From Streptococcus sp. (GTDB lineage Bacteria > Bacillota > Bacilli > Lactobacillales > Streptococcaceae), in NCBI GenBank assembly GCA_030528055.1, contig JAUMZQ010000010.1:33442-97441 (forward strand): a DNA stretch of 64,000 bases, in the 5' to 3' direction. The notes under the pieces are model-generated. The model saw only the letters and a list, made by a program, of their open reading frames with translations, made no database searches and was not told the origin of the DNA. Within the stretch, counting starts at the first letter, position 1; the number at the start of each line of letters is the position of its first letter. Positions 17,922 through 25,997 of the stretch are shown one piece after another. A program made the translations under genes and the position numbers.

Positions 17922-18263
17922 ATGAGAGACGATATCAAAATCAATGAGCGTGCAGCTGCTATTCAAGACAAATTAGTTGAGAAATTAGAAGCCATTTATG
18001 ATCCAGATGTTGAACTTGATGTCTACAATCTAGGATTAATTTATGAAATTAACTTGGATGAAAATGGACATTGTAAAGTGGTTATGACTTTTACTGATAC
18101 GGCTTGTGATTGTGCCGAAAGTTTGCCTATCGCCATTGTCGAAACTCTCAAGAAAATTGATGAAATTAAGACAGCATCTGTTGAAGTAACTTGGTCTCCT
18201 GCTTGGAAAATCACCCGAATTAGTCGAATTGGTCGCATTACTTTGGGAATTAGCCCAAGATAA
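17922..18263 (+). CDS. MIP18/PaaD-family (DUF59) iron-sulfur assembly protein, SufT-like
   Basis: 113 residues behind AGGAGGAAAGGGT. The DUF59 fold is shown by YDPDVELDVYNLGLIYEI, the TFTDTACDC segment whose cysteines are typical of the family, and the C-terminal VTWSPAWKITRIS. Homologues help mature Fe-S proteins. Here it lies convergent with ilvD, whose product is an Fe-S enzyme, which may be coincidence. Transcribed alone, divergent from hisS. Confidence 0.88.
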   Translation: MRDDIKINERAAAIQDKLVEKLEAIYDPDVELDVYNLGLIYEINLDENGHCKVVMTFTDTACDCAESLPIAIVETLKKIDEIKTASVEVTWSPAWKITRISRIGRITLGISPR

Positions 18264-18365
18264 TAATAAAATATTGACTTATGTGTAATATATAAAAAGA
18301 AAATTTTTAAGAGCAACTAGTTTGAGTTGGCTTTCCAATTAGGATTATCACTATATTATAAAATA

Positions 18366-18398
18366 AAAAGTCGTTAGGAATTGACCCTAACGACTTTT
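18366..18398. terminator. Bidirectional terminator between DUF59 gene and ilvD
   Basis: Perfect 13-bp stem, AAAAGTCGTTAGG with CCTAACGACTTTT, and a 7-nt loop. A and T runs on both sides suit the two convergent genes. Confidence 0.9.
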
Positions 18399-18423
18399 AT
18401 ATCTGTCAAAAATTGAATATCAA

Positions 18424-20127
18424 TTATTTCTTCCCTGTTTTTTCTGGTTTCCAAAAGTCTGTAACCGCTCCTTTGGATGCAGAAGAAACGATATGGGCAT
18501 ACTTACCAAGCACTCCACGAGAGTACAATGGTGGCAGAACTGTTTCTGATTGGCGACGTTTCAGTTCTTCTTCTGAAACATCCATGGTGATTTCTTTTGT
18601 ATCTTGGTCAACCGTAACAGTATCACCCGTCCTTAGATAAGCGATTGGACCTCCATCTTGTGCTTCCGGTGCGATATGCCCTACAACAAGACCATAGGTT
18701 CCACCTGAAAAACGACCATCTGTTAAAAGTGCAACTTTATCCCCTTGACCTTTACCGACAATGATAGAAGAAAGCGAGAGCATCTCTGGCATTCCAGGTC
18801 CACCTTTTGGTCCTACAAAACGAACCACTACCACATCACCATCAACAATTTCATCTGCTAACACTGCATCAATGGCTTCTTCTTCCGAGTCAAAGACTTT
18901 AGCAGGTCCAACATGGCGACGAACTTTTACACCTGATACTTTGGCAACGGCTCCATCTGGAGCTAGATTCCCATGAAGGATAATCAATGGTCCATCTGCA
19001 CGTTTTGGACTTTCTAGTGGCATAATGACTTTTTGACCCGGAGTTAAGTCTGCAAAACTAGAAAGATTTTCAGCTACAGTTTTTCCTGTACAAGTGATAC
19101 GATCCCCATGTAAGAAACCATTGGCTAGTAAATACTTCATGACAGCAGGCACTCCACCTACGTTATAAAGATCTTGGAAAACGTATTGACCAGAAGGTTT
19201 CAAGTCTGCCAAGTGAGGTACTCGCTCTTGAATCTCATTGAAGTCATCCAATGTCAATTCTACATTAGCGGCATGGGCAATAGCTAGCAAGTGAAGAGTC
19301 GCATTGGTCGATCCACCTAGAGCCATGGTGACAGTAATAGCATCTTCAAATGCTTCTCTTGTTAAAATGTCAGAAGGTTTCAAACCTAACTCAAGCATAT
19401 TAACAACCGCTGCTCCCGCCGCTTCGATATCTTCTGTTTTATCTTTCGATTCTGCAGGGTGAGAAGAAGACCCCGGAAGGCTCATCCCCAACACTTCAAT
19501 AGCGGTCGCCATTGTGTTAGCCGTGTACATTCCGCCACATCCACCAGGTCCAGGACAAGCATTACACTCAATGCGTCGTACTTCCTCGGCTGTCAAGTCT
19601 CCATGGTTCCACTTTCCAATCCCTTCAAAAACAGAAACTAGATCAATATCTTTTCCATCAAGATTCCCCGGAGCAATCGTTCCACCATAAGCAAAAATAG
19701 CAGGAATATCCATATTGGCAATCGCAATCATGGAACCTGGCATGTTTTTATCGCAGCCCCCAATAGCAACAAAAGCATCCACATTGTGACCACTCATAGC
19801 TGCTTCAATTGAATCGGCAATAATATCACGAGAAGTTAGAGAAAAACGCATTCCCGGCGTTCCCATAGCAATTCCGTCTGCTACAGTAATGGTTCCGAAC
19901 TGTACAGGCCAAGCACCTTGTTTCTTAATTCCTTCTTTGGCTAATTTTCCTAAATCATGTAAATGGATATTACAAGGTGTGTTTTCCGCCCAAGTCGAAA
20001 TGACCCCAACGATGGAAGATTCAAAATCTTTATCTGTCATTCCCGTAGCACGTAACATGGCACGATTGGGTGATTTGACCATGCTATCGTAAATTTTACT
20101 CCTATGACGTCTTTCTAAGTCTGTCAT
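18424..20127 (-). CDS. ilvD: Dihydroxy-acid dehydratase
   Basis: 567-residue Fe-S dehydratase for the third step of isoleucine/valine synthesis (dihydroxyacid to 2-oxoacid). Conserved cluster cysteines appear in [10 protein letters not shown] and [14 protein letters not shown]. The family block [11 protein letters not shown] and the C-terminal [11 protein letters not shown] are intact. Length is standard. It stands alone, away from other ilv genes, which is usual in streptococci, with an extended -10 promoter upstream. Confidence 0.97.
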   Translation of the reverse strand: MTDLERRHRSKIYDSMVKSPNRAMLRATGMTDKDFESSIVGVISTWAENTPCNIHLHDLGKLAKEGIKKQGAWPVQFGTITVADGIAMGTPGMRFSLTSRDIIADSIEAAMSGHNVDAFVAIGGCDKNMPGSMIAIANMDIPAIFAYGGTIAPGNLDGKDIDLVSVFEGIGKWNHGDLTAEEVRRIECNACPGPGGCGGMYTANTMATAIEVLGMSLPGSSSHPAESKDKTEDIEAAGAAVVNMLELGLKPSDILTREAFEDAITVTMALGGSTNATLHLLAIAHAANVELTLDDFNEIQERVPHLADLKPSGQYVFQDLYNVGGVPAVMKYLLANGFLHGDRITCTGKTVAENLSSFADLTPGQKVIMPLESPKRADGPLIILHGNLAPDGAVAKVSGVKVRRHVGPAKVFDSEEEAIDAVLADEIVDGDVVVVRFVGPKGGPGMPEMLSLSSIIVGKGQGDKVALLTDGRFSGGTYGLVVGHIAPEAQDGGPIAYLRTGDTVTVDQDTKEITMDVSEEELKRRQSETVLPPLYSRGVLGKYAHIVSSASKGAVTDFWKPEKTGKK

Positions 20128-20166
20128 TTATGTTCCTTCTTTCAAACATGTTTATCTTATCTTTCC

Positions 20167-20175
20167 ATTATAACA
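20167..20175 (-). promoter_or_regulatory. ilvD extended -10 promoter
   Basis: Minus strand reads TGTTATAAT, a consensus -10 with TGn extension about 40 bp before the start; no good -35 is visible. No T-box or CodY-like box was clear to me. Confidence 0.6.
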
Positions 20176-20293
20176 CACTTTATAGTTGTTTTATAGGGGA
20201 AAATTTTTAAATTTTCAGAAAATTCTTCTTAATGAGCTATAATGTAAAAATTTATAGCATTTTGTATCATCAATAGGAAAACCAATTCGAAAG

Positions 20294-20302
20294 TGGTATA
20301 AT
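20294..20302 (+). promoter_or_regulatory. Promoter of the lipoprotein gene
   Basis: Extended -10 TGGTATAAT, 34 bp before the ATG, no strong -35. Confidence 0.6.
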
Positions 20303-20335
20303 AAATGTAGAATAAAAAAATTAAAGGAGTATACC

Positions 20336-21133
20336 ATGAAAGCGAAAAAATTATCACTTGCGATAACCTTACTCTCTCTCATCTGTTTATCTGCTTGTTC
20401 AATGACCTCCACAAATAACAAATCGAACAACACTTCTACAACAAGTTCTTCAAAAAAAGCAAAGTCCTCTATAAAAACAGTGGAGGAGCTTCTAGATAAA
20501 GCAGATACTGCCAATGATAAAGTTTCTTCTGTACAGATAGACATGGAACTGACAACCTATATTAATTCTAATAAAGCGACTAAGAATCAAAAGATGCATG
20601 GTCTTTGTTTCTACGATGGCTACGAATTAGCTAAAGGAAAAGTTTCACTTGAAGAAAAACAAGATAATGAAATAACCTATGAAGGGATTTTGATGACCGG
20701 CGATAAAGATCACTCTGTTTATGGTGAAGATGGGGAAAATGGAAAGTGGATTCAAACGGGTTCAGGAGGGGAGTACTATATTGAGCCAGATTATTTCAAA
20801 TTGCTAAATGCCATACAAGAAATGTCAGATGATTTAAAATTAACCGAAGAAGGAGATGACTATGTTCTCACCCTAAAAAATCAAGATATAGATGTAATGG
20901 GATTAATTGGTGAACAATACAATCTATCCTTAACTGGTATCACTCAAGATCAGTTAAAGAAGAAATTTGAAATTCATTTTGATAAAGAAAATTACTTTTT
21001 AAAAGATTTTTCATTTTCACTAAAACATCAAAGCACTAAAGGAAAACTTAACATAGAAGTTGATACCAAATATTCTAAATGGAACAAATTGGATGAAAAA
21101 GAAGTGGACAGCGCCTTAACAGAGGCGGGTTAA
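20336..21133 (+). CDS. Cell-surface lipoprotein of unknown function (DUF6612/LppX-like)
   Basis: 265 residues. A lipoprotein signal ends in the lipobox LSAC (residue 21 Cys), then comes a Ser/Thr/Asn/Lys linker. The mature part has alternating beta strands and starts with KTVEELLDKADTANDKVSS, a pattern of the LppX/LolA-like DUF6612 proteins. AAAGGAG precedes the ATG. It has its own promoter and terminator. Ligand unknown; family assignment is tentative. Confidence 0.75.
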   Translation: MKAKKLSLAITLLSLICLSACSMTSTNNKSNNTSTTSSSKKAKSSIKTVEELLDKADTANDKVSSVQIDMELTTYINSNKATKNQKMHGLCFYDGYELAKGKVSLEEKQDNEITYEGILMTGDKDHSVYGEDGENGKWIQTGSGGEYYIEPDYFKLLNAIQEMSDDLKLTEEGDDYVLTLKNQDIDVMGLIGEQYNLSLTGITQDQLKKKFEIHFDKENYFLKDFSFSLKHQSTKGKLNIEVDTKYSKWNKLDEKEVDSALTEAG

Positions 21134-21182
21134 TGGTTCTTATTACTTTGCTTAAAAAATCGTTCATTCCAATTTTAATGAC

Positions 21183-21218
21183 AAAAACGATTAGGTTTTT
21201 TGAACTCTAGTCGTTTTT
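21183..21218 (+). terminator. Terminator after the lipoprotein gene
   Basis: AAAAACGA pairs with TCGTTTTT, followed by ATTATTTT. Confidence 0.7.
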
Positions 21219-21273
21219 ATTATTTTATTTATAATCATAATGAACAATTAGTGAATAAAATTTGTCAAGTAAC

Positions 21274-21302
21274 TTTACTTTACAGAAATCTTTTGATATA
21301 CT
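21274..21302 (+). promoter_or_regulatory. rpmF-rpmG promoter
   Basis: TTTACT (21274-21279), 17 bp, TATACT (21297-21302); about 70 nt of leader precede rpmF. Confidence 0.6.
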
Positions 21303-21380
21303 ACTAGAGTTGATGAAAATCAAACAGAAATGAATATAAGTTGAGTCCAATGCTCAGTAACCTAATGGAGGAAAGAAAAA

Positions 21381-21563
21381 ATGGCAGTACCTGCACGTCG
21401 CACCTCAAAAGCGAAGAAAAACAAACGTCGTACTCACTACAAAGTAACAGCTCCAACTGTAACTTTTGATGAAACTACTGGAGATTACTCACGCTCTCAC
21501 CGTGTATCACTAAAAGGATACTACAAGGGACGTAAAATCGCCAAAGCTGCAGCAGCAGAATAG
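21381..21563 (+). CDS. rpmF: 50S ribosomal protein L32 (zinc-independent form)
   Basis: 60 residues starting [17 protein letters not shown], behind GGAGGAAAG. The protein has no cysteine, so it is the C-minus form without a zinc ribbon. It lies 15 bp before rpmG in a two-gene unit. Confidence 0.97.
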   Translation: MAVPARRTSKAKKNKRRTHYKVTAPTVTFDETTGDYSRSHRVSLKGYYKGRKIAKAAAAE

Positions 21564-21578
21564 TAGAAGGGAGATACC

Positions 21579-21728
21579 ATGCGCGTAAATATTACACTTG
21601 AACACAAAGAATCTGGTGAACGCTTGTACCTTACTTCAAAAAACAAACGCAACACTCCAGACCGTATCCAATTGAAAAAATATTCACCAAAATTACGTAA
21701 ACACGTTATTTTTACTGAAGTGAAATAA
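21579..21728 (+). CDS. rpmG: 50S ribosomal protein L33 (zinc-independent form)
   Basis: 49-residue protein found by direct translation ([17 protein letters not shown]; end VIFTEVK). The CxxC pairs of the zinc form are replaced ([10 protein letters not shown]), so this is a C-minus L33. GAAGGGAGA precedes the ATG. Followed by a terminator. Confidence 0.97.
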   Translation: MRVNITLEHKESGERLYLTSKNKRNTPDRIQLKKYSPKLRKHVIFTEVK

Positions 21729-21739
21729 TTTATATTAGA

Positions 21740-21773
21740 AAAGCCTATGAAATTAATATCTCTAGGCTTTTTA
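21740..21773 (+). terminator. Terminator after rpmG
   Basis: AAAGCCTA (21740-21747) pairs with TAGGCTTT (21763-21770), then TTATGTTTT. Confidence 0.8.
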
Positions 21774-21824
21774 TGTTTTATAAGTCGTATTTTGTATGAA
21801 CAGGATACAGAAATTTCTCTTTTT

Positions 21825-22088
21825 CTATAAATCTTTCAACCGAGACCACTCTTCTTCGGTCATACGTTTGCGATTAAAGTATTTTTTTTCAATCAAGCAG
21901 AGTGCAGAAGTGAATACGACAAATATAATTGGATAGGCAACTAAATGTAATCCATAAAACAAACCGACTGGTAAACCAATTAAAAAGGTTATCAAAATTG
22001 GAATATAGAATTTAACACTTGTATAGCGTATCACATACCATTCTAGTAAAAACAGGGATAAGGATAGGAGTAAAACAATCATTTTCAT
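21825..22088 (-). CDS. Small membrane protein paired with a DUF2089 regulator
   Basis: 87 residues from the ATG at 22088 (MKMIVLLLSL), preceded by AGAGGTAG. The frame is open 18 codons further inside the upstream gene, which I reject. Two to three hydrophobic segments (LLSLSLFLLEWYVI; FYIPILITFLIGLPVG; VAYPIIFVVFTSAL) and a charged tail. It starts 4 bp after the DUF2089 stop, so the two are an operon. Function unknown. Confidence 0.75.
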   Translation of the reverse strand: MKMIVLLLSLSLFLLEWYVIRYTSVKFYIPILITFLIGLPVGLFYGLHLVAYPIIFVVFTSALCLIEKKYFNRKRMTEEEWSRLKDL

Positions 22089-22092
22089 GGTA

Positions 22093-22383
22093 CTACCTCT
22101 TTTCTTCTTTATAAGTATTAATAAGCGTTTTCGCAACTTCATAACTCATTTCGTCATCTAAGGCTAGTCGCTTAATCAGGTTAATAAACTTATCACTTTC
22201 TTTCGGGTTACTAACAACCTTCTGGATTAGTTTATCAAGACGTGAACGAATAGTGGGATAGGAAATATTATAGTATTTTGCCATATCTTTTAACGACCCT
22301 GAATTCAGAATAAACTGCCTAATAAATTCAAAGTCTTCTTGACTTAATAAAGTCACCCATTGTGGCAAATTGTCTTCGTTCAT
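22093..22383 (-). CDS. DUF2089-family DNA-binding regulator
   Basis: 96 residues (start MNEDNLPQW at 22383, behind AGAAGGTG). The N-terminal half has a helix-turn-helix, LKDMAKYYNISYPTIRSRLD, of the DUF2089 type. The helical C-terminus (KFINLIKRLALDDEMSYEVA) may bind a partner. The promoter is wrapped by a 16-bp inverted repeat, so self-regulation is likely. Paired with a small membrane protein as in many Firmicutes. Signal unknown. Confidence 0.8.
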   Translation of the reverse strand: MNEDNLPQWVTLLSQEDFEFIRQFILNSGSLKDMAKYYNISYPTIRSRLDKLIQKVVSNPKESDKFINLIKRLALDDEMSYEVAKTLINTYKEEKR

Positions 22384-22407
22384 CGCTATCACCTTCTCTC
22401 AATTATC

Positions 22408-22456
22408 ATTATAAACCTAAATAATATTAAAGTCAATATTAATATTATTTAGGTTT
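22408..22456 (-). promoter_or_regulatory. Promoter of the DUF2089 operon inside a large palindrome
   Basis: Minus-strand consensus TTGACT (22431-22436), 17-bp spacer, TATAAT (22408-22413). Two perfect 16-bp inverted arms, AAACCTAAATAATATT (22413-22428) and its complement (22441-22456), flank the -35 and touch the -10. This is a strong operator candidate for the DUF2089 protein. Confidence 0.85.
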
Positions 22457-22469
22457 GCTAAATTTATGA

Positions 22470-22770
22470 GTGAGTAATTATAGATTAAGCAAGACAGGAA
22501 AACTTAAGGAAGTTTTCGCTTATAATGCTCAGGTGGCTTGTGATAAACATGGTTGAGCACTAGCTTTTCTGAGAATATTTATGATAGTCAAGCTTCACCA
22601 GATGTCTTTGCTTTGCTAATTTAGAACGATTTAACCCTAAATATCTTGTCGTCGACTCTGGCTACGAGGAACCAAGTATTGCTAAGTTTTTACTAGAGAA
22701 AGAGAAAAGTCCAAAATGAAGGATGAGGTTGTGCTTACTTGGGCGTGTCTAAATCTCAAAAAGACTGGAT
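22470..22770 (+). pseudogene. Decayed IS1182-type transposase fragment
   Basis: From a GTG at 22470 the plus strand reads VSNYRLSKTGKLKEVFAYN then AQVACDKHG and a stop. After frame changes the pieces VVDSGYEEPSIAKFL and LEKEKSP appear. These match the middle of IS1182-family transposases as I remember them. Both ends are missing, with several stops and frameshifts, so it is an old remnant marking past insertion at this junction. Confidence 0.75.
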
Positions 22771-22888
22771 AACATCTTTATTTGTCACTTTTATCTTGTT
22801 CCAAATAAAAAACAAACCTCAAATCAAAAGTTTGTTTTCGAACTGAGATCTAATACAAATACTATATCTTTTATACCAAAGTCATCTA

Positions 22889-22917
22889 TTGTATTTTTGA
22901 ACAATATATGCTATCAT
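22889..22917 (+). promoter_or_regulatory. Promoter of the toxin-antitoxin pair
   Basis: TTGTAT (22889-22894), 17 bp, TATCAT (22912-22917). The ATG at 22927 lies only 9 bp after the -10, so the mRNA would have nearly no leader. Confidence 0.5.
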
Positions 22918-22926
22918 ATAACTATA

Positions 22927-23292
22927 ATGGAACAACCAAAATTTGAATTTTATACACGTCTAAACGGACATACTGAATTTATTGAGTTTTTACAAACTTT
23001 GCCACAAAAAGACAAGCAAAAATTACTTGCAACCATTAGTGTCATTCAGGAGCAAGGATTGTTGGTCGCTCAACGTATGAAATGGGTTAAGAAACTTGAC
23101 AATGATATTTTTGAAATCCGCTCAAAAGTATCTTCCAATATTCAACGTGCTCTCTATTTTCATGTAGTAGATAATCGCTATGTTATAACACATGGTTTCA
23201 CAAAGAAAACACAAACAACACCAGCTAGCGAAATTCGACATGCTAAAGAATTAAAGAAAGAATTTGAGGAAAATAATCATGGTAACCATTAA
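22927..23292 (+). CDS. RelE/HigB-family toxin of a type II toxin-antitoxin pair
   Basis: 121 residues from the ATG at 22927 (MEQPKFEFYTRLNGH); the frame also opens at 22897. It matches the phage Gp49/HigB-like RelE group: KWVKKLDNDIFEIRSK, IQRALYFHVVDNRYVITHGF, and the tail KKTQTTPASEI followed by a helix. This group cuts mRNA at the ribosome. Toxin-first order with the antitoxin overlapping by 14 bp is the HigBA layout. No ribosome site precedes the ATG. Confidence 0.88.
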   Translation: MEQPKFEFYTRLNGHTEFIEFLQTLPQKDKQKLLATISVIQEQGLLVAQRMKWVKKLDNDIFEIRSKVSSNIQRALYFHVVDNRYVITHGFTKKTQTTPASEIRHAKELKKEFEENNHGNH

Positions 23293-23554
23293 ATTTGACG
23301 ACTTTTTACAAGATGAACTAAAAAATGATGACTTTAAGGCTGGTTATTTAGGAGAAAAAGCTATTCTAGAAAGTGCGATTGCAGTTTCTAACGCTAGACA
23401 AAAGGCTGGATTATCCCAACGAGAACTTGCTATCTTGTCACATGTCCCCCAATCAACTATTGCACGAATTGAACGTGGTAACAATACTAGCATTGAAACC
23501 ATGAGTAAAATTGCTTTCGCACTTAATCAAAAACTTACCATTAATATTGGTTGA
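23279..23554 (+). CDS. HigA-type XRE antitoxin
   Basis: 91 residues (MVTIKFDDFLQDEL; GAGG about 8 bp upstream). C-terminal helix-turn-helix: KAGLSQRELAILSHVPQSTIARIERG. It overlaps the toxin end by 14 bp. It should neutralise the toxin and repress the promoter upstream of the pair. The stop codon lies within the terminator hairpin. Confidence 0.88.
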   Translation: MVTIKFDDFLQDELKNDDFKAGYLGEKAILESAIAVSNARQKAGLSQRELAILSHVPQSTIARIERGNNTSIETMSKIAFALNQKLTINIG

Positions 23555-23577
23555 CTCCAATGCTAATGGTTTTTTAT
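23537..23577 (+). terminator. Terminator overlapping the antitoxin stop codon
   Basis: ACCATTAATATTGG pairs with CCAATGCTAATGGT (two mismatches), followed by TTTTTTATTTTT. The stem includes the last codons of the antitoxin. Confidence 0.8.
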
Positions 23578-23580
23578 TTT

Positions 23581-24123
23581 TACATAGTTAATCATCTAAC
23601 TAGAGCAGATAATTTTTCTATGATTTCTAAAAAAAGTTGAGTTCCCATTGAAAACCTGGTTTCTCTTCCAAATTAGATACTGTTCTGATACTAAATTTAT
23701 CGTTAAATGTCTGAAAATAAAAATTTTACTAACTAATTTATCAAAAATAATTATATTAGACTAAGAAAGAACTTACTCAAAACTTAAATAATAATAGGTA
23801 AGTTATAAAAAGGGAAAAATACTTTTCCTAAATTGGTGAAACAAGCCCGTTAACATAATAAAGTAAATTCATTATTTGAAATTTTTACCTATTGTTGAAT
23901 CTACTTAATTCTAAAATTTCCAATCTTTGAGCTCAGTTTCAATAACATCAAGATAAAGTCCTTTAATCAGATTATCATTTTCATATCCATACTTGATCTC
24001 TAAATTATTAAACTCTATCTAGCTTAAATAGAACCTACAATCCTTCCGATACACAATCACAAATCAAAAACTAGCATCAAAAAACTGATATTTTTTTAAA
24101 AACAGGGGAAGATTTTTGGTGTG
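23581..24123. other. AT-rich stretch without an intact gene
   Basis: No functional ORF or RNA recognised. On the minus strand 23911-24018 reads as a protein end without a start (fragment YGYENDNLIKGLYLDVIETE, then LKDWKF and stop). This suggests a decayed gene of unknown family. The rest is low-complexity AT-rich DNA. Confidence 0.5.
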
Positions 24124-24309
24124 TCACCAATCATAAATTTCTTTTTCCAAAACAATTTCATAAATATTATAAAGTTGTTGATGAAAATTAGCCAAACAAA
24201 GTAATGATCTATTGAAATCCATGAACAGTTCAAAGGAATCTAAAATTTTAGATTCTTTTTTTGATAACAGTTTTTGAGTGCTTAGTTTATCTTGTATTTC
24301 TATACCTAC

Positions 24310-25053
24310 CTAAAGATTGCAATTCTTCTCATAATGATAATATGGAATTAATATTTTTTCTTGATTGTATTGTTTTAAACTAGATCGTTTTTTCATCCAT
24401 TCGGGTAGAAGTGCTATCCCTTTTCCATCTTCAACTAAGCTAATGATATTTTCAAAAGAATCAATTTCAATAGCTCCTTGGATATTTGGGAAATCGATTA
24501 AAGTTTGATTCCGTAGCGGACAAGCTTTATCTTTGTTAACCAATACTGGAAGGTTTTCAAATTCAGCAATTGTTTTGGAACAAAAATATATGACTTCTAG
24601 ATTTTCCGATGACATATTATAATTTTTTAGATTCTCAATCTTTTTAAAACAAAAAATCTCATCAAAATCACCTTCACGAGCTAAAATTGGAATATCTGAG
24701 GTTTTTTGTATAGTAATCTCACTAGTTAAAAAATCAATTTTATTGGAATTATTAATATCATTATTTAACAATAATTCTGATATCAATATGGATGTCTTTG
24801 ATAATGAGATACTCTTTTTTAGTTTTTCCAAATTACTAGAAGTTTCTTTACAAAATTTATAAAATTGCTTTCCACTATCTGTTGGGATCAATCCACTATA
24901 ATTTCTGATAAATAATTTTTTATTCAATTCATCTTCCATTACTTTTAACCTAGAACTAAGGTTAGATTGTGCGTATTGTAAAATTTTTGCACTCTTATTC
25001 AAAGATTTAGTTTCATAAATAACCATAAAAATGTTTATATCGTTAAAATTCAT
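24310..25053 (-). CDS. LysR-family regulator, probably truncated by an in-frame TAG
   Basis: 247 residues with the LysR N-terminal helix-turn-helix (IFMVIYETKSLNKSAKILQY, SNLSSRLKVMEDEL) and a substrate domain ending early. Full LysR proteins are about 290-310 residues. After the TAG at 24310-24312 the same frame runs on without a stop to TGA at 24124-24126, adding 61 codons (EIQDKLSTQKLLSKKES and following). The ancestral gene was therefore probably 309 residues. The helix-turn-helix and most of the ligand domain remain, so partial function is possible. It is divergent from the DUF4865 gene, a known neighbour type. Confidence 0.8.
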   Translation of the reverse strand: MNFNDINIFMVIYETKSLNKSAKILQYAQSNLSSRLKVMEDELNKKLFIRNYSGLIPTDSGKQFYKFCKETSSNLEKLKKSISLSKTSILISELLLNNDINNSNKIDFLTSEITIQKTSDIPILAREGDFDEIFCFKKIENLKNYNMSSENLEVIYFCSKTIAEFENLPVLVNKDKACPLRNQTLIDFPNIQGAIEIDSFENIISLVEDGKGIALLPEWMKKRSSLKQYNQEKILIPYYHYEKNCNL

Positions 25054-25160
25054 ATCATAGCCCTATCACTTTTTATGATAAGTATATCATATTTTAGTAC
25101 TATTCAATATGAAATAAATCTTATACTATGATATTAGTAAATTAGAAAAGAGGTATCGCT

Positions 25161-25679
25161 ATGCAAGCTATGCAGTATAATATTAAATTACCAACAGATT
25201 ATGATATGAATATCATCAGAGAACGAGTTAAAAAAACTGGCGGTTTGATGGATGGATTTGAGGATTTGTTTTTCAAAGCCTATCTAATCTCTGAAAGATC
25301 TAACAAACAACTATATAATAGTTATTGTCCTTTATATGTGTGGAAAAATACTAGTGGAATGACTAAATTTATTTTTGATGGCTATTTTGATAATATCTTA
25401 AATTCCTTTGGGTGGCAAAACATCGAGATAGGAGTTACTTCATCTGTAGAACTATCTGATAATTTTGATACTAGTAAATTCGTCACATTAGAAGTTTTGG
25501 ATATAGAACCATCAAGAAGTTTAAAAGAATTTACAATTCACGAAGCGTTACAAGATGGTGAAAACGGAAAAGTAGTGATCTATAATCCTGACAAATGGAA
25601 AAAAAATATTTTTACATTTTATTCCAATAAGCCCGATAACCAGCTAGCAACTTTTGAAATTTTACATATCTCAAAATAG
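25161..25679 (+). CDS. DUF4865 family protein
   Basis: 172 residues; AAGAGG precedes the ATG. The start MQAMQYNIKLPTDYDM is typical of DUF4865, which resembles small monooxygenase-like or ABM-fold proteins. It is often next to a LysR gene, as here (divergent, 107 bp apart), so the LysR protein probably controls it. Biochemical role unknown. Confidence 0.82.
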   Translation: MQAMQYNIKLPTDYDMNIIRERVKKTGGLMDGFEDLFFKAYLISERSNKQLYNSYCPLYVWKNTSGMTKFIFDGYFDNILNSFGWQNIEIGVTSSVELSDNFDTSKFVTLEVLDIEPSRSLKEFTIHEALQDGENGKVVIYNPDKWKKNIFTFYSNKPDNQLATFEILHISK

Positions 25680-25735
25680 CTACTTTAGAAGTATCGCTTA
25701 TAGTTTACCTAAATACTTACAAAAATGAGATAAGG

Positions 25736-25771
25736 AAAACCTATGAAACAAATATTTCACAGGTTTTTTAA
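25736..25771 (+). terminator. Terminator after the DUF4865 gene
   Basis: AAAACCTATGAAA (25736-25748) pairs with TTTCACAGGTTTT (25755-25767) with one mismatch, then TTAATTT. Confidence 0.85.
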
Positions 25772-25997
25772 TTTCTCAAAACAGGATATAAATTAACGGA
25801 TTTATCAAATGTATTCGTTAAACGATTTTCTGCCTTTCAATCGTATATCATACAACTATTCGAGGTTAAGTAATTCTTTACTAAAATCAGAATTAGTTTC
25901 AAAAGAATCAACTAAACTAAAACAGTCTCCAATTTTTAATCTAAGAAAATCAAACCTTTCTAAAATTCCATTATCACTTAGTATATCTTTTGTTATT

